Of a stretch of 24,055 nt of DNA, positions 1 through 10,516 are shown piece by piece. Source of the stretch: Pseudomonadota bacterium (lineage in GTDB: Bacteria > Pseudomonadota > Gammaproteobacteria > Burkholderiales > Gallionellaceae); the NCBI GenBank assembly GCA_021783855.1, contig JAJXTL010000037.1, positions 1 through 24,055 of the forward strand, in the 5' to 3' direction. Under the pieces are notes generated by a model. It had not been told where the DNA came from. It worked only from the letters and a program-made list of their open reading frames with translations, and ran no database searches. How positions within the stretch are numbered: position 1 is the first letter of the stretch; every line of letters starts with the position of its first letter. The translations under genes and the position numbers were made by a program.

Positions 1-528
1 ATATCGACGACGGATGCGATATCCCTGCCCGGCTATATCATCAGCGGAAATCAAAATGTCGATGCGGTTCGCACCATCGGTTTTGAAACCGTACTTGAAG
101 CTAAAAATCTCTGGAAGCATGGATTCGATTTTTCCGGCAGTGCAACCTGGGTCAATTCGATCATCACCGCCGATGCGGCGAATCCAATTCTGGTAGGCAC
201 CGATCAGCCACGTATTCCAAAGTTTCGGGCCACATTGACGGAAACCTACCATCAGAACGACCAGCTCTCATACAGCGTGAACTATCGATACAGCGGGCGT
301 CAGCATGTCGCTCTTTACACTGCGGCGGGCTATACCGATCCAAATCCCAATGTGTACGGTACGACGGTCAGCAAATATAGCGTCATTGATATCAAAACGC
401 TATACAAAGTAGACAAGCAATGGCTGGCTTCTTTTGGCATCAATAATCTGACCAATTGCCAGTACTTTGTCAATCCTAATCCATACCCGATGCGTACTCT
501 GTTTGCCAGCCTGAAATATGAAATGTGA
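1..528 (+). CDS. TonB-dependent outer-membrane receptor, C-terminal part (5' end outside window)
   Basis: The open frame runs in from the left edge and stops at the TGA at 526-528, giving about 175 residues. Alternating aromatic and polar strands, a TRIGFET-like segment, and the closing blocks 'FGINNLTN' and 'FASLKYEM' are typical of the last beta-strands of a TonB-dependent receptor barrel. Such receptors import iron-siderophore, heme or other metal complexes across the outer membrane using TonB energy. The genes that follow (PepSY protein, tonB, exbB, exbD) are its expected partners on the same strand, so this is probably the first gene of a dedicated uptake operon. The plug domain and TonB box are not in the window, so the substrate cannot be named. 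The last residue is Met, where most receptors end in Phe or Trp. Confidence 0.88.
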   Translation: MSTTDAISLPGYIISGNQNVDAVRTIGFETVLEAKNLWKHGFDFSGSATWVNSIITADAANPILVGTDQPRIPKFRATLTETYHQNDQLSYSVNYRYSGRQHVALYTAAGYTDPNPNVYGTTVSKYSVIDIKTLYKVDKQWLASFGINNLTNCQYFVNPNPYPMRTLFASLKYEM

Positions 529-547
529 CCTGGGTGAAGATAGCAAA

Positions 548-1990
548 ATGCATACAATGACTGAAATTGCCGGTGTGCCTGCTGCCCGCAGATGGCCAGC
601 ATACAACATGATCTGGCGTTGGCATTTTTATGCGGGACTGTTCTGCATCCCGTTCATTATCTGGTTGTCTATCACCGGCGCCCTGTATCTATTCAAACCT
701 CAAATTGAGGCTGTGATGGAGAGTTCCTACGATCACCTGGCTGTTACCGGTACCGCGACCAGTGCACGGGCGCAAGTTGCGGCAGCATTGGCGGTGGTAC
801 CTGGCGGCGTGTTGAATGCGTACGAACTGCCGATCTCGCCGCAGGCGGCTGTGCGGGTGATGGTGGGGCATGATGCGCAACTGACGCGCGTCTATGTGCA
901 CCCTGAAACCTTGCAGGTGTTAAAGGTGGAGCAGGAAGACAGCCGGTTGATGCGCATCTTGTTCCGCCTGCACGGCGAATTGCTGATGGGCGATCGGGGC
1001 TCGATGATCGTCGAACTGGCGGCATCCTGGGCGATCGTGTTGATCATCACAGGCTTATATCTGTGGTGGCCGCGCAACGCTAGCGGCCTGGCAGGGATAC
1101 TCTACCCGCGCATGAGGCGTGGAAAACATCTGTTCTGGCGCGACCTGCATGCGGTGACGGGATGGTGGATTGCAATCTTCACTCTTTTTTTGCTGATATC
1201 CGGCTTGCCCTGGGCAAAATCGTGGGGTGGGATGCTCAAAGAGGTTCGTCATTTTGCTGCCGGTGAAGTGGTCAAGCAGGACTGGACCACCGGGCGCTCT
1301 TCGGAACTGGCCGAGCGCCGGGACATGAATTCGCCGGTCAGCGATGCATCTGAACATGCGGGGCATTCTGGGCATGGCGGACACGGTGGCATGTCTGAAA
1401 TGGGCGACATGGGTGGTATGTCTTTGAAAAAAATTGATTACACTCCAATCGATCGTTTAGTTGGTGTTGTTCAGTCGCTCAACCTGGCGTATCCGGTGTT
1501 GATTTCGCCACCTTCGAAAAAATCGGCGGACTGGACGGCGCGATCTGATGCGCAAAATCGCCCCCTGCGTGTAAGTCTGGTATTGGATAGTGAATCCGGT
1601 GCAATCAAATCCCGCAAGGATTTTGCCGGACGCCCCTTGCTTGACCGCATTATCGGCATCGGTGTGGCCGCGCATGAAGGTCAGTTGTTCGGCTGGTTCA
1701 ATCAGGCGCTGGGCGTTTTCACCGCGCTGGGTTTGCTGCTGGTATCGGTAAGCGGCATCGTGTTGTGGTGGAAGCGTCGCTCTCCGGATAAGCTTGGCGC
1801 ACCCAAAGCCAGCCAGGGTTCGCCACGCATGTCCTTTATGCTGAGCGCTGTTATTGTCACACTCGGCATGCTTTTGCCCCTGCTGGGAATTTCATTGCTC
1901 TGCGTGTTGCTCCTTGAATACGCAGTATTGCGCCGCATTCCTGCGGTAAGTAGCTATCTCGGTTTCAATGAGTCCGCACTTAAAGGCTGA
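548..1990 (+). CDS. PepSY-associated transmembrane protein (PiuB-like), with His/Met-rich loop
   Basis: About 480 residues with four hydrophobic segments: near residues 24-50, 155-175, 195-220 and 385-410. A further hydrophobic pair lies at the C-terminus. The N-terminal block 'IWRWHFYAGLFCIPFII' and the 'LFRLHGELL' and 'LWWPR' motifs are characteristic of PepSY_TM proteins, which sit beside siderophore receptors and are thought to help metal release or reduction at the inner membrane. Around residues 269-293 lies a loop with five His and five Met in Gly-rich sequence, a likely metal-binding insert. I chose the ATG at 548 because GGTGAAG lies about 8 bases upstream. An in-frame ATG at 518 overlaps the receptor stop but lacks a comparable ribosome site. 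The gene ends 3 bp before tonB, which supports an operon. Confidence 0.85.
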   Translation: MHTMTEIAGVPAARRWPAYNMIWRWHFYAGLFCIPFIIWLSITGALYLFKPQIEAVMESSYDHLAVTGTATSARAQVAAALAVVPGGVLNAYELPISPQAAVRVMVGHDAQLTRVYVHPETLQVLKVEQEDSRLMRILFRLHGELLMGDRGSMIVELAASWAIVLIITGLYLWWPRNASGLAGILYPRMRRGKHLFWRDLHAVTGWWIAIFTLFLLISGLPWAKSWGGMLKEVRHFAAGEVVKQDWTTGRSSELAERRDMNSPVSDASEHAGHSGHGGHGGMSEMGDMGGMSLKKIDYTPIDRLVGVVQSLNLAYPVLISPPSKKSADWTARSDAQNRPLRVSLVLDSESGAIKSRKDFAGRPLLDRIIGIGVAAHEGQLFGWFNQALGVFTALGLLLVSVSGIVLWWKRRSPDKLGAPKASQGSPRMSFMLSAVIVTLGMLLPLLGISLLCVLLLEYAVLRRIPAVSSYLGFNESALKG

Positions 1991-1993
1991 CTC

Positions 1994-2614
1994 ATGCGAA
2001 CACTGAAGTCTGAACAGTGGGCTGGCCTGTTGTTTGTGCTGTTGCTACATGGCGCAGCATTGTATGGAATGTGGCGTTACCGACTCATTCCTGCACCTGC
2101 TGAGGCGGTTACCCTGATAGTCCATCTGATCAATCCGGCGGCGCCCGACCAGCCAAATCCGCCTGAACCGCCCAAGCCTAAACCGCGCTCCATTGCGCCG
2201 CCCAAGGTTGAACATGCTCATCTTGCCGTGGATACGCCCGTGGTGCACCCTGATGATCCGGTGGTGCCTCCGCTCCCCCCATCAGAACCTGTACCCGTAG
2301 CGCCCGTCTTACCCTTGTTACCTGTGGCGCTGGCAGGTGAGCTGTCGGTTAGTTGCCCCGAGCGTTCGCCGCCAACTTATCCCGCGCATTCCATGCGACG
2401 GAATGAGCAGGGGCGGGTAGTGTTGCGCGTTGAACTGGCTGTGGATGGGCGAATTTCCGGTGTGACAATCAAGATACATTCAGGCTATGCGCGCCTGGAC
2501 GAGGCTGCGGTAAATGCGGTTAAAAGCTGGCGTTGCAAACCTGCAATGCGAGACGGGGTCGCAGTACCTGCGGTGGCCTTGCAACCGTTTGATTTTATAA
2601 TGGAAGGGCATTGA
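1994..2614 (+). CDS. tonB: Energy transducer TonB
   Basis: 206 residues with the classic TonB layout. A single N-terminal membrane anchor covers about residues 10-26. A Pro-rich periplasmic spacer covers about 48-115, with many PP and KPKP repeats. A C-terminal TonB domain covers about 125-206 and contains 'PPTYPAHSMRRNEQGRVVLRV' split across the usual 'YP..A...G.V.....' pattern, and 'SGYARLDEAAVNAVKSWRC'. It carries proton-motive energy from ExbB/ExbD to the outer-membrane receptor. AAAGG precedes the ATG by about 8 bases. It begins 3 bp after the PepSY gene and ends 1 bp before exbB. The co-location makes it a receptor-dedicated TonB rather than necessarily the housekeeping copy. Confidence 0.93.
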   Translation: MRTLKSEQWAGLLFVLLLHGAALYGMWRYRLIPAPAEAVTLIVHLINPAAPDQPNPPEPPKPKPRSIAPPKVEHAHLAVDTPVVHPDDPVVPPLPPSEPVPVAPVLPLLPVALAGELSVSCPERSPPTYPAHSMRRNEQGRVVLRVELAVDGRISGVTIKIHSGYARLDEAAVNAVKSWRCKPAMRDGVAVPAVALQPFDFIMEGH

Positions 2615-2615
2615 T

Positions 2616-3296
2616 ATGGAAAACGGTTTGGGATTTGCGCATTTTATTTCACAGTGCGATGCAGTCGGAAAAGGGGTGTTGCTGATTTTATTGATGTTGT
2701 CGATGGCCAGCTGGTACTTGATTGTGACCAAGGCTGTCGCCAACTCAGGCGCACGCAAACGCGCAGATATTTTTTTGAAACAATTCCGGAATGCATCCTC
2801 CTTGCAGGGAATGCAGGTTATGCTCAATGCACGCCCTGATATCGATGCCTTTTCGGAGCTCGCTCGTCAGGCTCTGGCGGTAAATAGCGGTAATCAGCGT
2901 GGCGCAGAGAAGCTATTGGCGGTGGGCGGTATCTCGGAATATCTGACCCGTGTGCTGCGCAACGGTATTGATCAGGAGGCAACAGGAGTTGAGTACGGGT
3001 TGACGGTACTTGCTTCAGCGGGTTCTGCGGCCCCCTTTGTCGGATTGTTCGGTACGGTGTGGGGCATCTATCATGCACTGGTGCAGATCGGCATGAGCGG
3101 ACAAGGCACACTGGACAAGGTGGCAGGGCCGGTGGGTGAAGCGTTGATCATGACGGCACTGGGGCTTGCGGTGGCGATCCCGGCGGTGCTGGCCTATAAC
3201 TCTTTCACCCGCAGCAATCGCTTGTGGTTGGCCAGGCTGGATAATTTTGCGCACGATTTGTATGCATTAATCACACTGGGCGAAAAAAAACCTTAA
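2616..3296 (+). CDS. exbB: Biopolymer transport protein ExbB (MotA/TolQ/ExbB family)
   Basis: 226 residues with three membrane spans at about 17-40, 128-158 and 175-198, the standard ExbB topology. The second and third spans carry the conserved 'AAPFVGLFGTVWGIYHAL' and 'GEALIMTALGLAVAIPAVLAYN' blocks of the proton-channel family. ExbB pentamers enclose ExbD and convert proton flow to motion of TonB. GGAAGGG lies about 7 bases before the start, inside the end of tonB, and the genes are 1 bp apart, so translation is probably coupled. Length and motifs fit ExbB better than TolQ, given tonB upstream and exbD downstream. Confidence 0.94.
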   Translation: MENGLGFAHFISQCDAVGKGVLLILLMLSMASWYLIVTKAVANSGARKRADIFLKQFRNASSLQGMQVMLNARPDIDAFSELARQALAVNSGNQRGAEKLLAVGGISEYLTRVLRNGIDQEATGVEYGLTVLASAGSAAPFVGLFGTVWGIYHALVQIGMSGQGTLDKVAGPVGEALIMTALGLAVAIPAVLAYNSFTRSNRLWLARLDNFAHDLYALITLGEKKP

Positions 3297-3304
3297 TTGT
3301 GAGA

Positions 3305-3332
3305 CTGGATTACCGCCTGCGCGGGAATAATG
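3305..3332. repeat. Degenerate dRS3-like intergenic inverted repeat between exbB and exbD
   Basis: The block reads CTGGATT-a-CCGCCTGCGCGGGAAT-a-ATG. It closely resembles the ATTCCC...GGGAAT repeat element (dRS3-like) found in many betaproteobacterial intergenic regions. The left arm has A where the canonical element has C, so the outer pairing is broken and only the CCGC/GCGG core still pairs. It fills most of the 49-bp exbB-exbD gap, ahead of the exbD ribosome site AAAGGGGA. Assignment is from memory of the element family. Confidence 0.5.
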
Positions 3333-3345
3333 TAAAGGGGAAATT

Positions 3346-3762
3346 ATGGCATTCGGGAATTTTGATTCAAAACACCATCAGGGGCCGATGGCTGAAATCA
3401 ATGTCGTGCCGCTGGTGGACGTGATGCTGGTATTGCTGGTGGTGTTTATCATTACGGCGCCCTTGCTGACCAATGCGGTCAAGATAGACCTGCCGAAAGC
3501 ATCGAGTACGGTAAATATTAGCAAGGCGGATCACATTGAATTAGGTATACATGAGGACGGCGGATTTTTCTGGAATGGCGAGCAGATAGATGCGGCCAGC
3601 CTGCCGGTGCGTTTCGCGCTGGAAGCCAAAAAACAGCCGATACCTGAGTTGCATATCCGCGCCGACAGGCTGGCGCATTACGAACTGATAGCGCAGGTGA
3701 TGTCAGCTGCCGCCAAGGCGGGTGTGGTGCGCATCGGCTTTGTGACCGATCCCGCGCAGTAA
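3346..3762 (+). CDS. exbD: Biopolymer transport protein ExbD
   Basis: 138 residues. There is a short cytoplasmic N-terminus, one membrane span at about 24-44 and a periplasmic domain. The span contains 'INVVPLVDVMLVLLVVFII'. The essential proton-carrying aspartate falls at residue 25, the same number as in the E. coli protein. Together with ExbB it forms the proton-driven motor that energises TonB. AAAGGGG ends about 5 bases before the ATG. It is the last gene of the uptake operon and is followed by two GC-rich hairpins. Confidence 0.94.
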   Translation: MAFGNFDSKHHQGPMAEINVVPLVDVMLVLLVVFIITAPLLTNAVKIDLPKASSTVNISKADHIELGIHEDGGFFWNGEQIDAASLPVRFALEAKKQPIPELHIRADRLAHYELIAQVMSAAAKAGVVRIGFVTDPAQ

Positions 3763-3775
3763 GTCATCAAGGGGT

Positions 3776-3814
3776 TGGCCGACGACGGCCATGACCGGCA
3801 ACACTGGCCGGTTT
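3776..3814 (+). terminator. Candidate terminator: two adjacent GC-rich hairpins after exbD
   Basis: Hairpin 1 is TGGCCG (3776-3781), loop ACGA, CGGCCA (3786-3791). Hairpin 2 is ACCGGC (3794-3799), a 7-base loop, GCCGGT (3807-3812), followed by only TTT. The second arm of hairpin 1 can also pair with TGGCCG at 3805-3810, so the two structures compete. The short T-run makes intrinsic termination uncertain. Confidence 0.4.
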
Positions 3815-4012
3815 CGATGTGGAGCGCAAAATAGGCTGCTCTTTTTTCGACTTATCTCCTCGGGTATTTCTGTTCTTGCCTACGATATGCAACAAAATTG
3901 CTTACTGGTCAGTTCTTACGATGGTAATATTTACACGATGGATGAAACCCTTTGATGAATATAGCGATTTTTCCTGCGGGCTTTGCGCACTCTCTCTTCT
4001 GGGGGAAATAGC

Positions 4013-5194
4013 TTGACTCAGTCATTCACGCTGGCTGAAATGGTATTAAAACCTCTTATCTCACAGGTGGCGCTGGCGCGCCTGTCAAATACCGAGTTGC
4101 CTGAGCAGATCGAAAAGATGTTTGCCGAGTATGTCGGCGGCAATCTTTATATGAGTCAGTTCCAGTTTTTTTCCGTCCTGGGCAACAAGGACTTCGCACT
4201 CGAAATGCAGGCACGTGCGCTGGAGTTGAGCAGCGTCTACCGGATTGCATGCAGTCAGAAACCGCTGATCCGGCTGCTGGCTTTGATGGGGCCGGGCGAC
4301 TCAAGCGATAACATGCCGCTGGATTATCTGATCGAGGACTCGGATATACAGCTCGATCTCATCTACATTGTGCCCGGACAACCGCTGCCGGCATTGATTC
4401 CCGAGCACGATGCGGCGATCATTGCGGCGGGCGAATCGGCCAAAAACAGGCCTGTGCTTGAGATGATGGGCAGATTGACGGCGAACTGGCCGCGTCCGGT
4501 GTTGAATCCTGCAAAATGTATTTCGCACTGTTCAAGAGACGGGGTTTATCGGCTGTTAAAAGACATTCCCGGTCTGCTGATTCCCCCCACGCTGCGCGTT
4601 AGCAGGCAGGCGCTGTATATCGCTCTGCCGCCAGGTTTGAACTATCCCGTCACGGTCAGACCGGTCGATTCTCAGGGTGGCCGGGGACTGTCCAGAATTG
4701 ACAATGCGTCACAATTAACAGCTTATCTGGACGCCGAACCGGCTCAGGAATTGTTTGTTTCCCTTTTTGTGGATTATAAGAATGCAGACGGACTGTATCG
4801 CAAGGCCAGAATTGCTCTGATAGACGGGCACCCCTATATCTGCCATCTTGCCATCAGCGATAACTGGGTTGTTCACTATGGTTCTGCGGACATGATGAAA
4901 AGCACAAAGAAGCGCCGCGATGAGGCGGATTTCATGCGTGATTTCGAAGCCGGTTTTGCGACGCGTCATCGAGAAGCACTGTGTTCAATCGCCGGTCAGT
5001 TGGAACTGGATTATGTCGTGATCGACTGCGCCGAAACCGTGGACGGCAAACTGCTGGTGTTTGAGGCAGACAATCGCGGTTGGCTGCATGCGACCGATCC
5101 GCTTGATGTTTTTCCATATAAACAGCAACCGATGCGCCGTGTTTTTGCGGCCTTTCGCGCCATGCTGATCAAGGCTATGCATGATGGCAAATAA
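4013..5194 (+). CDS. ATP-grasp (RimK/glutathione-synthase-like) protein of unknown substrate
   Basis: 393 residues from the TTG at 4013, chosen because GGGGGAAA at 4001-4008 is correctly spaced. An upstream TTG at 3983 lacks a ribosome site. The N-terminal 100 residues are helical, possibly TPR-like. Residues 110-200 resemble a pre-ATP-grasp domain. From about 200 an ATP-grasp fold appears: 'YPVTVRPVDSQGGRGLSRID' as the strand and Gly-rich loop (211-230), 'ALIDGHPYICHLAIS' (268-282), and 'VFEADNRG' with E351 and N354 as likely Mg-ATP ligands. ATP-grasp enzymes join a carboxylate to an amine or thiol through an acyl-phosphate. The partner is not evident from neighbours, since it stands alone between the uptake operon and a small exported protein. 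The fold is fairly sure; the reaction is unknown. Confidence 0.75.
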   Translation: MTQSFTLAEMVLKPLISQVALARLSNTELPEQIEKMFAEYVGGNLYMSQFQFFSVLGNKDFALEMQARALELSSVYRIACSQKPLIRLLALMGPGDSSDNMPLDYLIEDSDIQLDLIYIVPGQPLPALIPEHDAAIIAAGESAKNRPVLEMMGRLTANWPRPVLNPAKCISHCSRDGVYRLLKDIPGLLIPPTLRVSRQALYIALPPGLNYPVTVRPVDSQGGRGLSRIDNASQLTAYLDAEPAQELFVSLFVDYKNADGLYRKARIALIDGHPYICHLAISDNWVVHYGSADMMKSTKKRRDEADFMRDFEAGFATRHREALCSIAGQLELDYVVIDCAETVDGKLLVFEADNRGWLHATDPLDVFPYKQQPMRRVFAAFRAMLIKAMHDGK

Positions 5195-5218
5195 ATCTAC
5201 CGTGATGAACATGCGCCT

Positions 5219-5242
5219 CCGTTGGCTATTTTTTTCCAACGG
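5219..5242. other. Hairpin downstream of the ATP-grasp gene
   Basis: A perfect 7-bp stem, CCGTTGG (5219-5225) and CCAACGG (5236-5242), encloses a 10-base T-rich loop. It lies 25 bp after the ATP-grasp stop. The T-tract is in the loop and not after the stem, so it does not match a classical terminator, but 3'-end processing or termination is the most likely role. The rest of the 214-bp gap up to 5408 is AT-rich and probably carries the promoter of the next gene. Confidence 0.4.
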
Positions 5243-5408
5243 CGTAGAATCGTGCAATAATTTATCGATCCGTGAATTGGGGAGATGGCCTTGGCAACGA
5301 TTTCCAGTGTACTGCCTTAAATATTACACTCTTCATAAGTTATTGTTTTAATGTCATATTTATGAATATTTTCCGGCACTCGGTATCATCAACGACAGGA
5401 GATTAAAT

Positions 5409-5858
5409 ATGAAACGTTTTATGATGACAGCCGCCGCTGCCGTACTCGTCAGTCAGGCATATGCTGCCGATATTGGCGTTTCAGTCAATATCGGCCAGCC
5501 CGGCTTCTATGGTCGAATCGATATCGCCAACTATCCGCAACCGCAAGTCATCTATGCTCAGCCGATGATCATTGAGCGGGTGCCGATGAACCGTCCGCCG
5601 ATCTATCTGCACGTGCCGCCTGGCTATGCAAAGCATTGGAGCCGTCACTGCCGCGAATACAATGCCTGCGGTGAGCGGGTCTATTTCGTGCAGGACAGCT
5701 GGTACAACCGCGAGTATGTTCCGCGCTATCAGGAACAGCATCGCGATCGCCGAGACAGCCATGAAAACCGTGACGGCGGCGATCACAGGGAAGATCATCG
5801 CGGGGGGCGGGGTGGCGAACGTCATGACGAAGATCGAGGCCATAATCACGGTAATTGA
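5409..5858 (+). CDS. Small exported protein with His/Asp/Arg-rich C-terminal tail
   Basis: 149 residues. A signal peptide covers about 1-19 and ends 'SQAYA|AD'. A compact domain follows, including 'IYLHVPPGYAKHWSRHCREYNACGERVYFV' in its 80-115 region with two Cys that could form a disulfide. This Tyr/Pro-rich 'VPPGYAKHW' family is widespread in betaproteobacteria as hypothetical periplasmic proteins. From about residue 110 the tail is almost entirely His, Asp, Glu, Arg and Gly, low-complexity and potentially metal-binding. AGGAG lies 7 bases before the ATG. No function is established. It is probably monocistronic and convergent with hpnC. Confidence 0.82.
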   Translation: MKRFMMTAAAAVLVSQAYAADIGVSVNIGQPGFYGRIDIANYPQPQVIYAQPMIIERVPMNRPPIYLHVPPGYAKHWSRHCREYNACGERVYFVQDSWYNREYVPRYQEQHRDRRDSHENRDGGDHREDHRGGRGGERHDEDRGHNHGN

Positions 5859-5936
5859 GGCATGCCGCTGCACGAAGGTAAGAATGGCAGGCCATCCCTG
5901 AAAATTTTTTCGTATTTCGTGGACAGGGGGCTGTGA

Positions 5937-6851
5937 TTAATGGGGGTAGGGCGCACTTTTGAGCAGCATGATAACCCAGTCGAGCGGACGTAACACGGGG
6001 CGGCGGCGGAACATGTCGTAATGAACTGCTTCCAGCTTGTCGAGTATGCGCACCCCCCCTGCGATGATCATGCGCATTTCAAGGCCGATGCGGCCGGTAA
6101 GGATGCTGCCTAAAGGCGCTCCTTGCAACATCAGCGCTCGGGCACGATCAACCTGAAACTTCAGCAGATTTTGAAAGTTTTCATCGCAAATTCCCTGCTT
6201 GATTTGCGTCTCCGTCACGTCGAATCGGACCATATCGTCCTGCGGCAGGTAGATGCGGCCAATCGCGTAATCCTTTGCAACATCCTGGCAGAAATTGATC
6301 AGCTGCAAACTGGTGCAGATGGCATCGGAATAGGCGATATTGACAGGGGTGGCCTCCCTGTAGAGGTGCAGCAGCAGGTTGCCGACCGGATTGGCAGAAC
6401 GGCGGCAGTAGTCGAGCAGGTCTGCGTAATTGTCGTAACGCTTTTTCACCACGTCCTGCGAAAAGGCGTCGAGCAGATCGTAATGCGGTTTTATCGGCAA
6501 TGCGTGCTGTCTGATTTCTGCTGCCAGGTTCTGGAAAAGCAGGCTTGTCGGCGTTTCATGGTTGCCGATGCGATCAAGTTCTGTTCGGAATGTACCGAGT
6601 TGTTTCAGTCGCTCGTCATCGGACAGATTTCCTTCGTCGGCAATGTCGTCCGCAGCTCTTGCAAAATGGTAAATCGCCGCCACGGGTTTGCGCAGCCGAC
6701 GGGGCATCAGGATGGAGGCAACGGGGAAATTTTCGTAATGATCGACCTTTAAATCCATTTTTCGGGCGAATTCACCCGCAAGGTGCAGGCCGGGGGTACC
6801 CCGATGCTCACGCATCACCCCTTCCGCTCGCGATGTTGCGTGCTCGTTCAT
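5937..6851 (-). CDS. hpnC: Hydroxysqualene synthase HpnC (squalene synthase-like)
   Basis: 304 residues from the ATG at 6851, which has GGTAGGCGAGG just upstream. An in-frame ATG at 6884 is possible but less well supported. The block 'HYENFPVASILMPRRLR' and the first aspartate motif 'DDIAD' (68-72), with the second 'QDVAKD' (189-194), identify the HpnC branch of the trans-isoprenyl diphosphate synthase family. In the hopanoid pathway HpnD makes presqualene diphosphate, HpnC converts it to hydroxysqualene and HpnE reduces that to squalene. All catalytic Asp residues are present. hpnD, hpnE and shc are absent from the window, so this copy is separated from its pathway partners. It lies 91 bp downstream of prmB on the same strand. 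Confidence 0.85.
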   Translation of the reverse strand: MNEHATSRAEGVMREHRGTPGLHLAGEFARKMDLKVDHYENFPVASILMPRRLRKPVAAIYHFARAADDIADEGNLSDDERLKQLGTFRTELDRIGNHETPTSLLFQNLAAEIRQHALPIKPHYDLLDAFSQDVVKKRYDNYADLLDYCRRSANPVGNLLLHLYREATPVNIAYSDAICTSLQLINFCQDVAKDYAIGRIYLPQDDMVRFDVTETQIKQGICDENFQNLLKFQVDRARALMLQGAPLGSILTGRIGLEMRMIIAGGVRILDKLEAVHYDMFRRRPVLRPLDWVIMLLKSAPYPH

Positions 6852-6942
6852 TCCTCGCCTACCTTTACAGGTATGTCTCGTCATTTGCTGCGCGGCTCCT
6901 TGCGCTTCATCCCGAAATTCTGAATTTTTTAAAAATTTTGAG

Positions 6943-9333
<2,391 letters not shown>

Positions 9334-9337
<4 letters not shown>

Positions 9338-10500
9338 TTGGATACGTCCAGGTCGAGTTTGATGCCGGTGAAATCCGATGCCGAGGTTTTTTTTCTCTCC
9401 GCAGGGTCGGTCGTGTAGGCCTGTACCGACATGGTGTTGGTGCGCTCTGAAAAATCAACCAGAGCGGAGAGATTGCTTGCCGAATCCGCGTTGCGCATCG
9501 CTTCCTCTTTGGTGATTTTTCCGGATTTGAACAGCCTGTACAGCGCCTGCTCGAAGGTTTGCGAGCCGGCAGAGACGCTTTTTTCGATCGCTTCGTGGAT
9601 TTTTTCGATCTCGTCGTTTTTAATCAGGTCTGCAATCAGCGTGGTGTTGAGCAATACTTCGACGGCAGGTATCTGTTTGCCCTGTATGGTGCGCACCAGG
9701 CGTTGTGAAATCACCGCACGCAGGCACATGGAAAGATCGGACAGCACACTCTGGCGCGAGTCATAGGGGAAAAAATTGACGATGCGATTCAAGGCGTGAT
9801 AACTGTTGTTGGCGTGCAGCGTGGTCAGGCACAGATGACCGGTTTGCGCAAAAATCAATGCGTGTTTCAGTGTGTCGCGATCACGTACCTCGCCTATCAT
9901 CAGCACATCGGGGGCTTCACGCATCCCGCATGACAGGGCATTTTCGTAGTTCAGCGTATCCGTGCCGATTTCGCGCTGGTTCACGATGGATTTGTCGTGT
10001 TGGAAAATATATTCGATGGGATCTTCTATGGTCAGAATGTGCCCGGTCTGGATGCTGCTGCGATGCTCTATCATGGAGGCCAGGGTGGTGGATTTTCCTG
10101 AGCCGGTCGCACCGACCACCAGCACCAGCCCGCGTTTTTCCATGATTAACGATTTGAGTATGCCCGGCAGATGAAGATCATCGGTTCCGCTGATTTTCCC
10201 TTTGATGTAGCGGATCACCAATGCGATATCGCCGCGCTGGCGGAAGATATTGACACGAAAATTGCCGAGGTTTTCCACCCGGTAGGAGAAGTTCATCTCC
10301 AGCTTGTTTTCAAACTCGACGATTTGCCTTGAGTTCATCATCTCATAGGCGATGTGTTTGATGACCTCTGCGGTCAGTATCTGTGCGTTGACAGGCGTAG
10401 TGATGCCCTCAATTTTGACATTGACCGGCGCCCCCGCCGAAAAAAACAAGTCGGAGGCTTGCCTGTCAGCGGCCAGTTTCAGCAAGGGTGTGACGAGCAT
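9334..10500 (-). CDS. pilU: Type IV pilus retraction-associated ATPase PilU (PilT/PilU family)
   Basis: 388 residues from the ATG at 10500, which has AAAGGAG 6 bases upstream. The longer frame to 10554 runs into a repeat and is rejected. Motifs in order: Walker A 'GATGSGKST' (about 130-138), Asp box 'TIEDPIEYIF' (157-166), Walker B 'DVLMIGEVRD' (198-207) and His box 'TGHLCLTTLHAN' (220-231). 'QREIGTDTLNYENALSCGMREAPD' across 175-197 is of PilU rather than PilT type. PilU is a cytoplasmic hexameric ATPase that works with PilT in pilus retraction. No pilT is adjacent. The gene is embedded in a lysine-biosynthesis operon. Confidence 0.88.
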
Positions 10501-10516
10501 CGGAGTCTCCTTTAAA

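Noticed and set aside
3819..4016. 65-codon + strand frame between exbD and the ATP-grasp gene
   Set aside because: No ribosome site, no recognisable domain, and it overlaps the ribosome site and start of the ATP-grasp gene.
5481..5873. 130-codon antisense frame over the small exported protein gene
   Set aside because: It is a shadow of a biased His/Arg/Asp-rich coding sequence, while the + strand has a signal peptide and ribosome site.
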